Shown here piece after piece: positions 55,209 to 64,000 of a stretch of 64,000 nucleotides of DNA. Every line of letters begins with the position of its first letter. Position 1 is the first letter of the stretch. Under the pieces are notes generated by a model, which made no database searches, was not told the origin of the DNA, and saw nothing but the letters and a program-made list of their open reading frames with translations. The position numbers and the translations under genes are program-made. The stretch is from contig CANLII010000004.1 of NCBI GenBank assembly GCA_947491315.1, positions 61,470 through 125,469 on the forward strand, written 5' to 3'. Source of the DNA: Ignavibacteria bacterium. GTDB lineage: Bacteria; Bacteroidota; Ignavibacteria; Kapaibacteriales; UBA961.

Positions 55209-56729
55209 ATGAATTCTCTTCGATCTATTCTTCCTGATTTTCTTCATGAATTATCAAAAGCTCATGATGAATATGAGGCATGCGTCATATTTGCAGATAC
55301 ACTATGTTCAGCCGATCCTACGCTTGCATTTGAGGTCTTTTTGAGAGATTCGGATTTTGGATTACATTCCATTATCCAACGAGGACATTCAATTGGTGGT
55401 GAATATGATGTCATGTATTTGAATCATGGAGGCATTCTGCATGGTGAGATTCATTATTCAACATCTGGTGTAAATCCTGAATACATTCAATTACTCTCAA
55501 TCATGAATGCTATCACTTCGCTCATGTTGAGTACAATGACCAATAGAAATAGGGCATCGAACAATTCGCGAAATTTAGGTCGTACTGCATTGTTGATGAC
55601 TACAATAATGGAGATGCTATCGGACATCATTTTGCAATCCACTCCAAAGGGCATAGCAGATATTGGTGGGCAATTCCTCATGGGACAACTTATGATTGGT
55701 ACATATGGTATCCTGATCAAAGAGAAACATGGAAACAAAGATTTCATTTCTTCGAATGGAATTTCCAATGAACAAAGACTCCATATCCTTTCTCAAATCG
55801 ATCCGGACCTTGAATGTTCTACAATCGATGGATTCACCTGCATTGGAATGATACATGGAGGATATTCTCATGGGGCACTCATATTGGGTCCTCAGTCGAA
55901 TATGCGTTCATACTCAGACGATGATATGTACTTTGCCTCAATGCTGGGCATGGTCATTGCGGTATCACTGGAAAGAGCCCGATTATATGCTGAGGAACAG
56001 AAATTGAACCAATTGCAAAAAGAGATGGAAAATGCAGCTATTGTTCAAAACAATCTTTTCCCTTCATTTGATAGACAATATCCACATTGTGAATTATCGG
56101 GAATACATATTCCAAGTTTGGAGATCGGTGGCGATTATATGGATGTGATTCCATATCCGGATGGTTCGCTTGCTTTGATCATGGCAGATGTTTCCGGGAA
56201 GGGTATCGGTTCTGCAATGATAATGTCCATGGTAAAGTCTGCATGTACTTTACTCGTGAAACAAGAAAAAACTCCCGAAGATATCATCCGAGAAATCAAT
56301 GCATTGATATATGAACATACTGCATCTGATATTTTCGTTACATGCATCTTCATAAAGATGCATGTTGATAGAACTTCATTCATATCAATCAATGCCGGAC
56401 ATGAAGCCCCATTTCTGAAACAGTCGAATGGCTCAATCAATGGATTGGAAAAGGGATGCATGGTACTTGGTGTATTGAAAGAATTACATGGTATAGAATC
56501 TGAAATGTTTCCCCTTGAATGTGGGGATATGCTCTGTCTTTATACAGATGGAGTTCATGACTCTTCTTTGCATGAAAACAATCTCTTAAAAGAGCAATTG
56601 TCTCAAATTTCCGGGGGTGATGCACTCTCAGCACATCAATTATTGAGTAAAATGGGAATCGTAGAATCTGATGCACAGTCAAATTATGTGGTTGATGATA
56701 TGACATTACTCCTTTTGCGCATCGTGTAA
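55209..56729 (+). CDS. SpoIIE/RsbU-type PP2C phosphatase
   Basis: A 506-residue cytoplasmic serine/threonine phosphatase. The first about 270 residues look like a GAF-like or other sensor region with no clear motif; a coiled-coil linker follows; the SpoIIE domain (about 280-506) has EIGGDYMDVIPYPDGSLALIMADVSGKGIGSAM with the metal-binding Asp residues, NAGHEAPFL, LCLYTDGVHD and VVDDMTLLLL. Such proteins usually act in partner-switching control of sigma factors or diguanylate signalling, not sporulation in this group. No anti-sigma partner is adjacent. Confidence 0.85.
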   Translation: MNSLRSILPDFLHELSKAHDEYEACVIFADTLCSADPTLAFEVFLRDSDFGLHSIIQRGHSIGGEYDVMYLNHGGILHGEIHYSTSGVNPEYIQLLSIMNAITSLMLSTMTNRNRASNNSRNLGRTALLMTTIMEMLSDIILQSTPKGIADIGGQFLMGQLMIGTYGILIKEKHGNKDFISSNGISNEQRLHILSQIDPDLECSTIDGFTCIGMIHGGYSHGALILGPQSNMRSYSDDDMYFASMLGMVIAVSLERARLYAEEQKLNQLQKEMENAAIVQNNLFPSFDRQYPHCELSGIHIPSLEIGGDYMDVIPYPDGSLALIMADVSGKGIGSAMIMSMVKSACTLLVKQEKTPEDIIREINALIYEHTASDIFVTCIFIKMHVDRTSFISINAGHEAPFLKQSNGSINGLEKGCMVLGVLKELHGIESEMFPLECGDMLCLYTDGVHDSSLHENNLLKEQLSQISGGDALSAHQLLSKMGIVESDAQSNYVVDDMTLLLLRIV

Positions 56730-56771
56730 GAAAAAACTATGGCGTTATTGATTAAATTTCGTCTTGTACTA

Positions 56772-56801
56772 TTGTTTTTTCAGCATATAACAGTATTTTT
56801 G
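56772..56801 (+). promoter_or_regulatory. Bacteroidota-type promoter for the uppS-bamA-lpx unit
   Basis: TTG (56772-56774), 19 bases, TATTTTTG (56794-56801), then CC: a full match to the consensus. Start of transcription near 56808 gives about 128 bases of leader to ATG 56936. Confidence 0.7.
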
Positions 56802-56935
56802 CCAATAATTTTTCCGCACTAAGCGACTATCAGTACACTGCCTATGTTTCTTTGATCCCAAATGTTGGAAATCAATTTGCACACCGAATGGGTGTCAATC
56901 ATTTGTTTTTGTCGAAGAATGATATTGAGCATAGT

Positions 56936-57784
56936 ATGATCAATCAATGGATAGATAGTCAATCCCCCGAGGACAAACAATTGCAAGCCTCTTTAATTGA
57001 GGCAGGTGCTTTGCCACGCCATATTGCCATTATCATGGATGGAAATGGTCGCTGGGCGATGGACAGAAATCTCCCAAGAGCTGCGGGACATCAGCAGGGA
57101 ATAGAGAGTGTTCGTGATATAGTCAAAGCATGTTCGCAATTGAATATCGGTTTTCTTACTGTCTATGCTTTTTCCATGGAAAATTGGAAAAGACCTAGAA
57201 TAGAAGTACAAATACTGATGTCTCTCCTCAAAACATATCTTTTGCAAGAGATTGATGAACTTGATGCCAACAATATTCGCCTTCATGCAATTGGCAAAAT
57301 AAATGCCTTACCCAAGAATGTGCAAACAATACTCAATGAGGCAATCGAGCGCACTTCCAAGAATACGGGATTGACCCTTACTTTGGCCTTAAGTTATTCG
57401 GGCAGATGGGATATAGTTCGCGCCGTACAAATGATAGCACTTGATATTCGCCGAGGGACTTTATCTCCTGAAGACATTACCGATGAGCAATTTTCGAAAT
57501 ATTTATTGACTGATTCAATGCCTGACCCAGATCTGATGATCAGAACTTCCGGTGAAATGCGATTGAGTAATTTCTTATTGTGGGAATCTGCGTATTCTGA
57601 AATGTATATCACCAAACAGTTGTGGCCTGATTTCAGAAGAGATGATTTGTACGGTGCTTTGAAAGATTTTCTTAATAGAGAGCGTCGTTTTGGAAAAACC
57701 GGTCAGCAATTGCGTGAATCGGATGAGAAGGAGAATCAACAAGGCTCCCTTCGAAGAATCATATCATCATTTTCTTCCAGGTGA
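56936..57784 (+). CDS. uppS: Isoprenyl (undecaprenyl) diphosphate synthase
   Basis: A 282-residue cis-prenyltransferase that makes the C55 lipid carrier for peptidoglycan and glycans. Seen: HIAIIMDGNGRWAMDRNLPRAAGHQQG (catalytic Asp), YAFSMENWKRPRIEV, LTLALSYSGRWDIVRA and DPDLMIRTSGEMRLSNFLLWESAYSEMY. The frame opens at TTG 56852; ATG 56936 fits the normal family start better, with 56888 as an alternative. It overlaps the next gene's GTG; it heads an envelope block. Confidence 0.92.
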   Translation: MINQWIDSQSPEDKQLQASLIEAGALPRHIAIIMDGNGRWAMDRNLPRAAGHQQGIESVRDIVKACSQLNIGFLTVYAFSMENWKRPRIEVQILMSLLKTYLLQEIDELDANNIRLHAIGKINALPKNVQTILNEAIERTSKNTGLTLTLALSYSGRWDIVRAVQMIALDIRRGTLSPEDITDEQFSKYLLTDSMPDPDLMIRTSGEMRLSNFLLWESAYSEMYITKQLWPDFRRDDLYGALKDFLNRERRFGKTGQQLRESDEKENQQGSLRRIISSFSSR

Positions 57785-57792
57785 TCAGGGGC

Positions 57793-60156
57793 ATGCACAT
57801 TTTACGAAATAGATGGTGCTTTGTATTGCTATTCATGCTCCCGGTATGGATCATATCTTCGCATACTTCTCTCTATGCACAAGGTCAAGCAAAGTCTTAT
57901 CTCATTGCAGGTGTTTCAATAGAAGGTAATACCTATGCTGATGCGCAGACTATCATTACTATTTCTGGATTGAAAGTTGGTGAGGAGATGAAGATTCCTG
58001 GACCGAAGCAACAAGAGGCAATCAGGAATTTATGGCAGAGAAATCAGTTTGAATCTATAGATATCGTGATTGACAAAATCACGGCAAGCGGTATTTTTCT
58101 CACCATCAAGGTCAGTGAATTCAAACGCTTTAGTTGGCTTGAGATTAAGGGTAATGATAAAGTCAGTTCAAAAGACATCGAAAAAGCGATAGCAAAAGTA
58201 AAAGGCGATATCCTTTCCGCATATGAAGTTGATTTGGCAAAGGATGCAGTGAAGGCTCTTTATGAGAAAGAAGGCTTGATGTATGCCAAAATCACTCCGA
58301 ATTTGATTCCAACTGATACCGGATTATATGCTCGTTTGGAAATGACCATAGAAGAAGGTGCAGATTTTTATGTTGATAGCATCATTTTTTCGGGTAATCA
58401 ATTGCTCACTTCATCCGAATTGGTTGGTGCATTTGAAGATACCAAAACAAAGACTTGGTGGAAATTTTGGTCATCATCCAAGTTTGACAAGTTGAAATAT
58501 GAAGATGATAAAAAGAAATTGCTTCAATTTTTTAGATCCAAAGGTTTCATAGATGCCGATATCGTCAAGGATACCATAATCTATAATCCAGATATGCAAA
58601 AAGTCAGTGTTCATGTGGACATTTTTGAAGGAAAGCGATATTATTTGCGATCTGTTACATTTGAAGGTAACACCGTATATCCTCAAGAGATGTTGTTTCG
58701 CCGTATCAATATTCCACTCAATGAACCCTATGATGCAGAAAGATTCGATAAAAATCTTTCGGGGAATGAGGATCAATCCGATGTTGCATCGATGTATCTG
58801 GACAATGGATATTTGGGAGCGAATTTGATAAAAGAAGAGAGAAAAGGTGAAGGGGATTCACTCGACATAGTTGTCAAAGTCTTTGAAAGAGATCGCTATA
58901 TCATTCGGAAAGTTGAGATTGTCGGCAATACAAAAACCAAAGACAAAGTCATTCGAAGGGAGCTCTTCACAAGGCCTGGAGAATTTTTCAATCGTTCCGC
59001 AATCATCAGAAGCGTGCGTGGTCTTGGCGTTTTGAATTATTTCAATCCTGAGGCTTTAAAACCGGATATCAAACCTGTTGATAATACCAAAGTTGATGTT
59101 TTGTATAGAGTAGAAGAACGCTCCACAGACACCTTCAATGCCTCCATGGGATATGCGGGTACATTCGGCTTGACTGGTTCTGTCGGCATAACATTGAATA
59201 ATTTCTCATTCTCAGAACCGCTGCGTGGTGGTGGTGGACAAATTCTCAATATAAATGCGGAATTTGGTCAACAGAGCAGATATCAAACCATTCAGGTTGG
59301 ATTCACAGAACCTTGGCTCAATAATACTCCTACAACATTGGGAGTGAATCTGTATTCGATACGACAAAATTTTGTGTTCAATTTAACGCGCTATGGTGCA
59401 TCTGTCAATATTGGTCGCAGATTGCGTTGGCCAGATGACTATTTCAGAGTAGATGGAGTGGTTCGTGCTCAATACAATGAACAAACTGCATCACAAGGTG
59501 TATTTCGTGCATTCAATGGCGGTGAACTCAGCTTGACAGGATCTGTATCAAGAATTAGTTTGGATAATGCGATCTTCCCGACTTCCGGTTCGAGATTTAC
59601 ATATTCTTCAACATTTGCTGCAGGTGGGATTGGGATTGGCAAGGTTGATTATTTAAAAAATACATTCAATCTCGAGATGTTTCATCCGCTTGCTAGTGTT
59701 GATGGTAACCCACGATTGGTACTGTATATAAGTACTGATATGGGATATGTTGCCGGTATAAGGAGTGACACAAATATTCTGGGTAATGAATTGTTCTTCA
59801 TGGGTGGAAATGGTCTTGGTGGTTTTGCCATCACACCACTCAGAGGATATATAGATCGATCGATTGGCCCAAGCGGTGGTGGTCGTGTGATGACAAGACA
59901 TGTGATCGAAACTCGTTTTGCACTTTCACTGAATCCAATGCCAATTTATTTACTTGCATTCGCTGAAGCAGGGAATGTATGGGAGAATTTGCGTGGTGCC
60001 GATCCATTCGATTTAAAGAGATCGGCAGGACTTGGCGTTCGGGTTTTGCTTAATCCTATCGGACTATTAGGTTTTGATTATGGTTATGGATTTGATCCTC
60101 AAGGAACTACAGGACCAAGATCAGGTTGGCAATTTCATTTTCAATTTGGAAGATAA
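57793..60156 (+). CDS. bamA: Outer membrane protein assembly factor BamA
   Basis: A 787-residue Omp85 protein that folds beta-barrels into the outer membrane. Seen: a signal peptide (hydrophobic run FVLLFMLPVWIISS), about five POTRA repeats (for example GVSIEGNTYADAQ, FLEIKGNDKV-like WLEIKGNDKVS, SVTFEGNTVYPQ, KVEIVGNTKTKDKVI), then a 16-strand barrel with the L6 LRGY motif in AITPLRGYIDRSIGPSGG and an aromatic C-terminal end. ATG 57793 and GTG 57781 are both possible starts. It follows uppS with only a few bases, and two skp-like genes follow. Confidence 0.93.
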   Translation: MHILRNRWCFVLLFMLPVWIISSHTSLYAQGQAKSYLIAGVSIEGNTYADAQTIITISGLKVGEEMKIPGPKQQEAIRNLWQRNQFESIDIVIDKITASGIFLTIKVSEFKRFSWLEIKGNDKVSSKDIEKAIAKVKGDILSAYEVDLAKDAVKALYEKEGLMYAKITPNLIPTDTGLYARLEMTIEEGADFYVDSIIFSGNQLLTSSELVGAFEDTKTKTWWKFWSSSKFDKLKYEDDKKKLLQFFRSKGFIDADIVKDTIIYNPDMQKVSVHVDIFEGKRYYLRSVTFEGNTVYPQEMLFRRINIPLNEPYDAERFDKNLSGNEDQSDVASMYLDNGYLGANLIKEERKGEGDSLDIVVKVFERDRYIIRKVEIVGNTKTKDKVIRRELFTRPGEFFNRSAIIRSVRGLGVLNYFNPEALKPDIKPVDNTKVDVLYRVEERSTDTFNASMGYAGTFGLTGSVGITLNNFSFSEPLRGGGGQILNINAEFGQQSRYQTIQVGFTEPWLNNTPTTLGVNLYSIRQNFVFNLTRYGASVNIGRRLRWPDDYFRVDGVVRAQYNEQTASQGVFRAFNGGELSLTGSVSRISLDNAIFPTSGSRFTYSSTFAAGGIGIGKVDYLKNTFNLEMFHPLASVDGNPRLVLYISTDMGYVAGIRSDTNILGNELFFMGGNGLGGFAITPLRGYIDRSIGPSGGGRVMTRHVIETRFALSLNPMPIYLLAFAEAGNVWENLRGADPFDLKRSAGLGVRVLLNPIGLLGFDYGYGFDPQGTTGPRSGWQFHFQFGR

Positions 60157-60187
60157 ACTTTATCCAATATTATCATAGGTTGTATGT

Positions 60188-60721
60188 ATGAGATACTCAT
60201 TTGTTATTCTCACTTGTTTCATTGCTGCATTTATTTCCACAAACAATTCAATGAATGCGCAAACACAAAAAATCGGATTTGTCGATACCGAGGTTATTTT
60301 AAAGCAATTGCCCGAAGCGCAAGAAGCTGATAAAAAATTGAAAGACATTGCTTCCAAATTCCAAGACACATTGGTGGCTATGCAAAAGGATCTCACAGGA
60401 AAGCTTGAGCAATACAAAAAGCAAGAATCAATGATGACTCCTGATGCAAAAAAGAAAGAAGAAGATCAATTGAAAGCAATTCAGCAGAGCATGATGCAAT
60501 ATCAAGAAGAGAAATTCGGTAATACAGGCGAGATTCGTCGATTGCAAGAAAATTTTCTCACTCCGATTCGTGATCGTATTCTCTTGACAATCAAAGAAGT
60601 GTCCAAAGATGAGAAATTCAATTTTATTCTGGACAAAGTCAATCCGGCTTTGCTTTATGCAGATGATAAATTTGATTTGACATTTAAAGTGTTGGATAAA
60701 ATTCGTAGAAATAGTAAATAA
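60188..60721 (+). CDS. OmpH/Skp family periplasmic chaperone (1)
   Basis: A 177-residue exported protein: signal peptide ending around NSMNAQ, then KIGFVDTEVILKQLPEAQEADKKLKD and a long coiled-coil rich in Lys, Gln and Glu, the Skp fold that holds outer-membrane proteins during transit. C-terminus FNFILDKVNPALLYADDKFDLT is typical. One of a tandem pair after bamA. Confidence 0.88.
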   Translation: MRYSFVILTCFIAAFISTNNSMNAQTQKIGFVDTEVILKQLPEAQEADKKLKDIASKFQDTLVAMQKDLTGKLEQYKKQESMMTPDAKKKEEDQLKAIQQSMMQYQEEKFGNTGEIRRLQENFLTPIRDRILLTIKEVSKDEKFNFILDKVNPALLYADDKFDLTFKVLDKIRRNSK

Positions 60722-60742
60722 TCAAAGTCCAGGGGGCAAATC

Positions 60743-61582
60743 ATGTTGACCATTCGGAATCTTTCTCTAGCATTCATTGCAATGCTTTTTAGCATCGGTT
60801 CTGTGCATGCACAGAAAGTAGGTTATGTGTCATCACAAACAATTCGCGAGAAATTTCCGGAAGCGAAACAAGCAGAACAGCGCCTCCAGACAATGGTTGA
60901 CAATTGGAAAAGAGAGCTTGAGGATCAACAAAAAGTGATTAATGAACTTGAATTGGAAATCAAGAAAAATCGACTTGTTTGGACTGAAATAGAAAAAACG
61001 GAGAAGAGTACAAACCTTGAAAAGAAGAAAAAAGAGCGTGAGGAATATGCCACCAGAAAATTAGGTCCGAATGGTGAATATGATGCCGCAATTGCACTTG
61101 TTTTTCGAGGTGTTGAAGAGAAAATTTATGCTGCTATTCAGGAAATATCCTTTGATGACAATTATGACATCGTATGGGATAAATCAACTCAGCCTTTGGC
61201 CTTTATAAACCCAAAATATGATTTGACTGTCAAAGTCCTGAAAAAACTGGGCATCAATGTCGATGATATGGAAAAACAGCAGCAGGAAGCCATCGACAAG
61301 GACCCAAGAAATAGTAAAAAATCAACTCCTGCAAGCTCTAATTCAGGTACGAAAAGAACTAGATCTCGCAAGCCTGCAGATGCTCCTGAAGAAAAGAAAG
61401 AAGAGAAAGGACTATTTGATAAGTTGAAAGATTCGGTAATGGATGGCCTGCAGGATATGATCAAAATTCCAAAATTGGATTCAGCTGGTAGTGAAAATAG
61501 TTCGAGTCAACCCCCTACAGCGCCTGCGGATCAACCGGTTCAACCAATACCTGCCGACACGACCGGTGGAAAAAGGCCGTAA
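60743..61582 (+). CDS. OmpH/Skp family periplasmic chaperone (2) with C-terminal tail
   Basis: A 279-residue paralogue of the preceding gene: signal peptide (FIAMLFSIGSVHA), Skp core KVGYVSSQTIREKFPEAKQAEQRL with coiled-coil and the ending DKSTQPLAFINPKYDLTVKVLKKL. After the core, roughly 95 extra residues are rich in Ser, Lys, Asp, Pro and Gln and look disordered, an uncommon extension of this family. It lies 21 bases after the first copy and four bases before lpxD. Confidence 0.86.
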   Translation: MLTIRNLSLAFIAMLFSIGSVHAQKVGYVSSQTIREKFPEAKQAEQRLQTMVDNWKRELEDQQKVINELELEIKKNRLVWTEIEKTEKSTNLEKKKKEREEYATRKLGPNGEYDAAIALVFRGVEEKIYAAIQEISFDDNYDIVWDKSTQPLAFINPKYDLTVKVLKKLGINVDDMEKQQQEAIDKDPRNSKKSTPASSNSGTKRTRSRKPADAPEEKKEEKGLFDKLKDSVMDGLQDMIKIPKLDSAGSENSSSQPPTAPADQPVQPIPADTTGGKRP

Positions 61583-61585
61583 AGT

Positions 61586-62653
61586 ATGATGCTATCTGCA
61601 AATTATTCTGTTCAACACATAGCCGAATTTCTTCAAGCAGAACTTGAGGGAGACTCGGCTATTGTTTTGAATGGAATAGGAAGAATCGAAGACCCACATC
61701 CCGGTGAAATACTCTTTGTTTCTGAAAAAAAATTCTTTCCTTTTGTGGAATCTTGTACGCATAATTGCATCCTTCTGTCTCATTCAGCTCCACTACAACC
61801 AAAAGCTCATCAAGCGTTTATCCGTGTAAAAAATCCACATTCTGCATTTGCATCACTCATTTCATACTTATTTCCTGATCAAAAGAAAGATCCATTCATT
61901 TCCTCAAATGCCACGATTCATCCAAGTGCTCAGATAGCAATGGGAGCGACAATCATGGATGGTGCCTTCATTGGTGAAGGTAGTAGTATTGGCAAAGGAA
62001 GCATCATTCATCCGCAAGTGGTTTTAGGTGATAATGTTGTCATAGGTGAAGATTGTGTGCTCTATCCGCATGTGGTTTGCTATTCCAATACAAAGATTGG
62101 CAATAGAGTGATCATCCATTCAGGAGCGGTTATTGGTTCTGATGGATTCGGATATATCGAACATGCAGATGGATCCTATGAAAAGATAAAGCATGTTGGA
62201 AATGTGATACTTGAAGATGATGTTGAAATAGGAGCCAATACCACGATTGATCGCTCGGTGGTGAACTCCACTTTGATTTCTCGAGGTGTGAAAATAGACA
62301 ACTTGGTTCAGATAGCACATAATGTCAGCATAGGTGAACACACGGCATTTGCCGCTCAAGTTGGAATAGCCGGAAGCGTAAAGATTGGTGCCAGAAATCG
62401 ATTTGCTGGTCAAGTAGGAACTGTTGGACATTTGTCAACAGCAGACGGAGTCATAGTGTTTGGTCAATCAGGAATTGCCCAAAGCATAGAACAATCAGGA
62501 ATTTACTTCGGTAGTCCTGCAATTGAACGAAGTAAAGAGATGCGAAGAATATTTGCTTCTCAGCAGTTGCCAGAAATGTTGCGCAAGGTTTCATCTTTGG
62601 AACAGCGCATTAAAGAATTAGAACAAGCTTTAGATAATCAAAAAACCTCGTAA
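61586..62653 (+). CDS. lpxD: UDP-3-O-acylglucosamine N-acyltransferase
   Basis: A 355-residue lipid A enzyme that adds the second hydroxyacyl chain. Seen: an N-terminal uridine-binding domain (GIGRIEDPHPGEILFVSEKKF), then left-handed beta-helix hexapeptides (GEGSSIGKGSIIHPQVVLGDNVVIGEDCVL) and GSDGFGYIEH, VQIAHNVSIGEHTAFAAQVGIAGSVKIG, with a C-terminal helix. Length is normal. It runs straight into the lpxC-fabZ gene 27 bases later. Confidence 0.95.
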   Translation: MMLSANYSVQHIAEFLQAELEGDSAIVLNGIGRIEDPHPGEILFVSEKKFFPFVESCTHNCILLSHSAPLQPKAHQAFIRVKNPHSAFASLISYLFPDQKKDPFISSNATIHPSAQIAMGATIMDGAFIGEGSSIGKGSIIHPQVVLGDNVVIGEDCVLYPHVVCYSNTKIGNRVIIHSGAVIGSDGFGYIEHADGSYEKIKHVGNVILEDDVEIGANTTIDRSVVNSTLISRGVKIDNLVQIAHNVSIGEHTAFAAQVGIAGSVKIGARNRFAGQVGTVGHLSTADGVIVFGQSGIAQSIEQSGIYFGSPAIERSKEMRRIFASQQLPEMLRKVSSLEQRIKELEQALDNQKTS

Positions 62654-62680
62654 TTTCCCCTAAATTACAGTGAGCCAATT

Positions 62681-64000
62681 CATGAATGCCCATCAAAGAA
62701 CCATCAAGAAACCCGTGTCACTGAGTGGCATTGGTCTCCATACAGGTAATCCCTCTACCATCACATTTCATCCTGCACCCGAGAATTACGGTTTTCGATT
62801 TATTCGAACTGATATTGAAGGAAATCCTGAAATTCCCGCACTCGTGGATTATGTAACGGATATTGCTCGTGGTACGACAATTACATGCAATGGAGCAAGT
62901 GTGCATACTGTTGAGCATGTGCTTGCGGCACTTGTGGGACTTGAAATTGACAATTGTCGAATGGAATTGACTGCGAATGAACCACCAATCGGCGATGGAA
63001 GCGCACTTCCTTATGCCGAGGTTTTGCTCCAAGCTGGCTTTGAAGATCAAAAAGCTCTACGAGAATTTGTGGAAATCGATCAAATGCATCGCTATGTCAA
63101 TGAATCCAAGCAAACGGAAATCGTTGCATTGCCCAATGATGATTTCCGAATAACTGTCATGATTGATTATCAAAATTCAGCATTGGCAAGTCAACATTCC
63201 GGACTTTTTGACTTACAATCTGAGTTTTTGAGAGATTTTGCGCCTGCGAGGACATTCTGTTTTCTCACCGAGGTGGAAACCCTTCATGAGCAAGGTTTGA
63301 TTCGAGGTGGCTCATTGGATAATGCGATTGTGATTGTGGACAAAGAAATGTCAGATGAAGAATTGCGCTCCATGCTCACAAAATTCGATATGGAACAGAA
63401 TGCTGTATTGGGACATAATGGCATACTTAATAATCGTCTTTTGCGATTCAAAAATGAACCTGCTAGGCATAAACTCTTGGACATGCTCGGTGATTTAGCA
63501 TTGATTGGAGCTCCGATCAAAGGTCAAATTCTGGCTGCCAGACCCGGCCATGCGGTTAATATAGAATTCGCAAAGAAGATTAGAGCATTACACAAAGAGC
63601 AAAAGAATAAGAAAAAGACCTTATTCAAGAATTCGAAACCTGTATTGGATATCAATCAGATTTTGAAAGTGATGCCTCATAGGTATCCATTTCTGCTGGT
63701 TGACAGAATCACGGAAGTTGATATAGAACAGAAGAAAATCGTTGGGTATAAAAATGTCACAATTAATGAGCCGTTTTTCCCAGGTCATTTCCCGGAAAGA
63801 CCAATCATGCCTGGTGTATTGATTATTGAAGCCATGGCACAAGTTGGTGGATTGTATCTTTTGAATTCTGATTCATGTCAAGATGGAAAATTGGTATTTT
63901 TCATGGCTATCAATAATGCAAAATTCAGAAAACCGGTCATTCCCGGTGATCAATTGGTGATGGAAGTAACCATGACTGGAAAAAGATTCAATACATTTGC
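62681..64000 (+). CDS. lpxC-fabZ: Bifunctional UDP-3-O-acyl-N-acetylglucosamine deacetylase / FabZ dehydratase (cut by window edge)
   Basis: A fused LpxC-FabZ, typical of Bacteroidota and relatives, joining lipid A deacetylation to the hydroxyacyl-ACP dehydratase of fatty acid synthesis. 440 codons are visible. LpxC part (about 1-310): [29 protein letters not shown] with zinc His, SLDNAIVI, and [20 protein letters not shown] ... GHAVN. A Lys-rich linker ([13 protein letters not shown]) leads to Fab[17 protein letters not shown] with the catalytic His, [23 protein letters not shown] with the catalytic Glu. The gene continues beyond 64000. Confidence 0.94.

Noticed and set aside
55209..56729. 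Sporulation link from the SpoIIE domain and the YaaT/RicT name
   Set aside because: Both families are widespread in non-sporulating Bacteroidota; no spore gene is present.

Overview
The window is a stretch of ordinary chromosome from a low-GC, Gram-negative bacterium of the Bacteroidota/FCB group. Evidence for that placement is an LpxC-FabZ fusion gene, a uppS-bamA-skp-skp-lpxD-lpxC/fabZ outer-membrane block, DUF3857/transglutaminase, DUF2520, DUF1684, DUF2007 and RicT-type proteins, and promoters of the Bacteroidota form (TTG, 19-21 bases, TAnnTTTG). A deep-branching lineage such as Kapabacteria or Ignavibacteria would fit, but that is only an inference. There is no phage, insertion sequence, CRISPR array or integron, and coding density is very high.

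Layout. 1-1151 (-): 5' part of nuoG. 1388-12628 (+): a cry-DASH photolyase, then a tightly packed run asnS-cysS-DUF2520-secreted protein-GDP-fucose synthase-GT39-nadE-CxxC cluster protein-acidic orphan. 12629-23591 (-): an IcmF-like B12/GTPase protein without a mutase domain, lptG-holB, ftsH, mutL, pfkA, a haloperoxidase/PAP2-like secreted enzyme and a GNAT acetyltransferase. 23660-24699: dapD facing rpmG. 24855-36996 (+): the classical information-processing locus tRNA-Tyr/Gly/Thr, tRNA-Trp, secE, nusG, rplKAJL, rpoBC. The tuf gene usually found between tRNA-Thr and tRNA-Trp is absent.

37016-48494 (+ except one gene): hutH, prfB with an intact programmed +1 frameshift, a small holin-family membrane protein (-), bacilliredoxin, an AI-2E family exporter, an FAD oxidoreductase, a 1252-residue TPR/DUF3857/transglutaminase protein, a RicT-like protein and ferritin. 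48506-51386 (-): operon dcd-DUF1684 lipoprotein-sixA-trxB-DUF2007. 51467-64000: ureohydrolase (+), a small membrane protein (-), TPR-LuxR regulator + ybaK, a SpoIIE-type phosphatase, and the envelope biogenesis block, which runs off the right edge inside the fabZ part.

The genes are mostly housekeeping: translation, transcription, envelope assembly, NAD and nucleotide metabolism. The points worth a second look are the mutase-less IcmF-like protein, the consistent Bacteroidota-type promoter grammar and the start codons it decides, the RF2 frameshift, the tuf-less tRNA/secE locus, the rplJ leader fold, a terminator buried in an opposing coding sequence, and a few residue-level oddities (hutH MIO triad, pfkA specificity residues). 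I see no convincing new multi-gene system.
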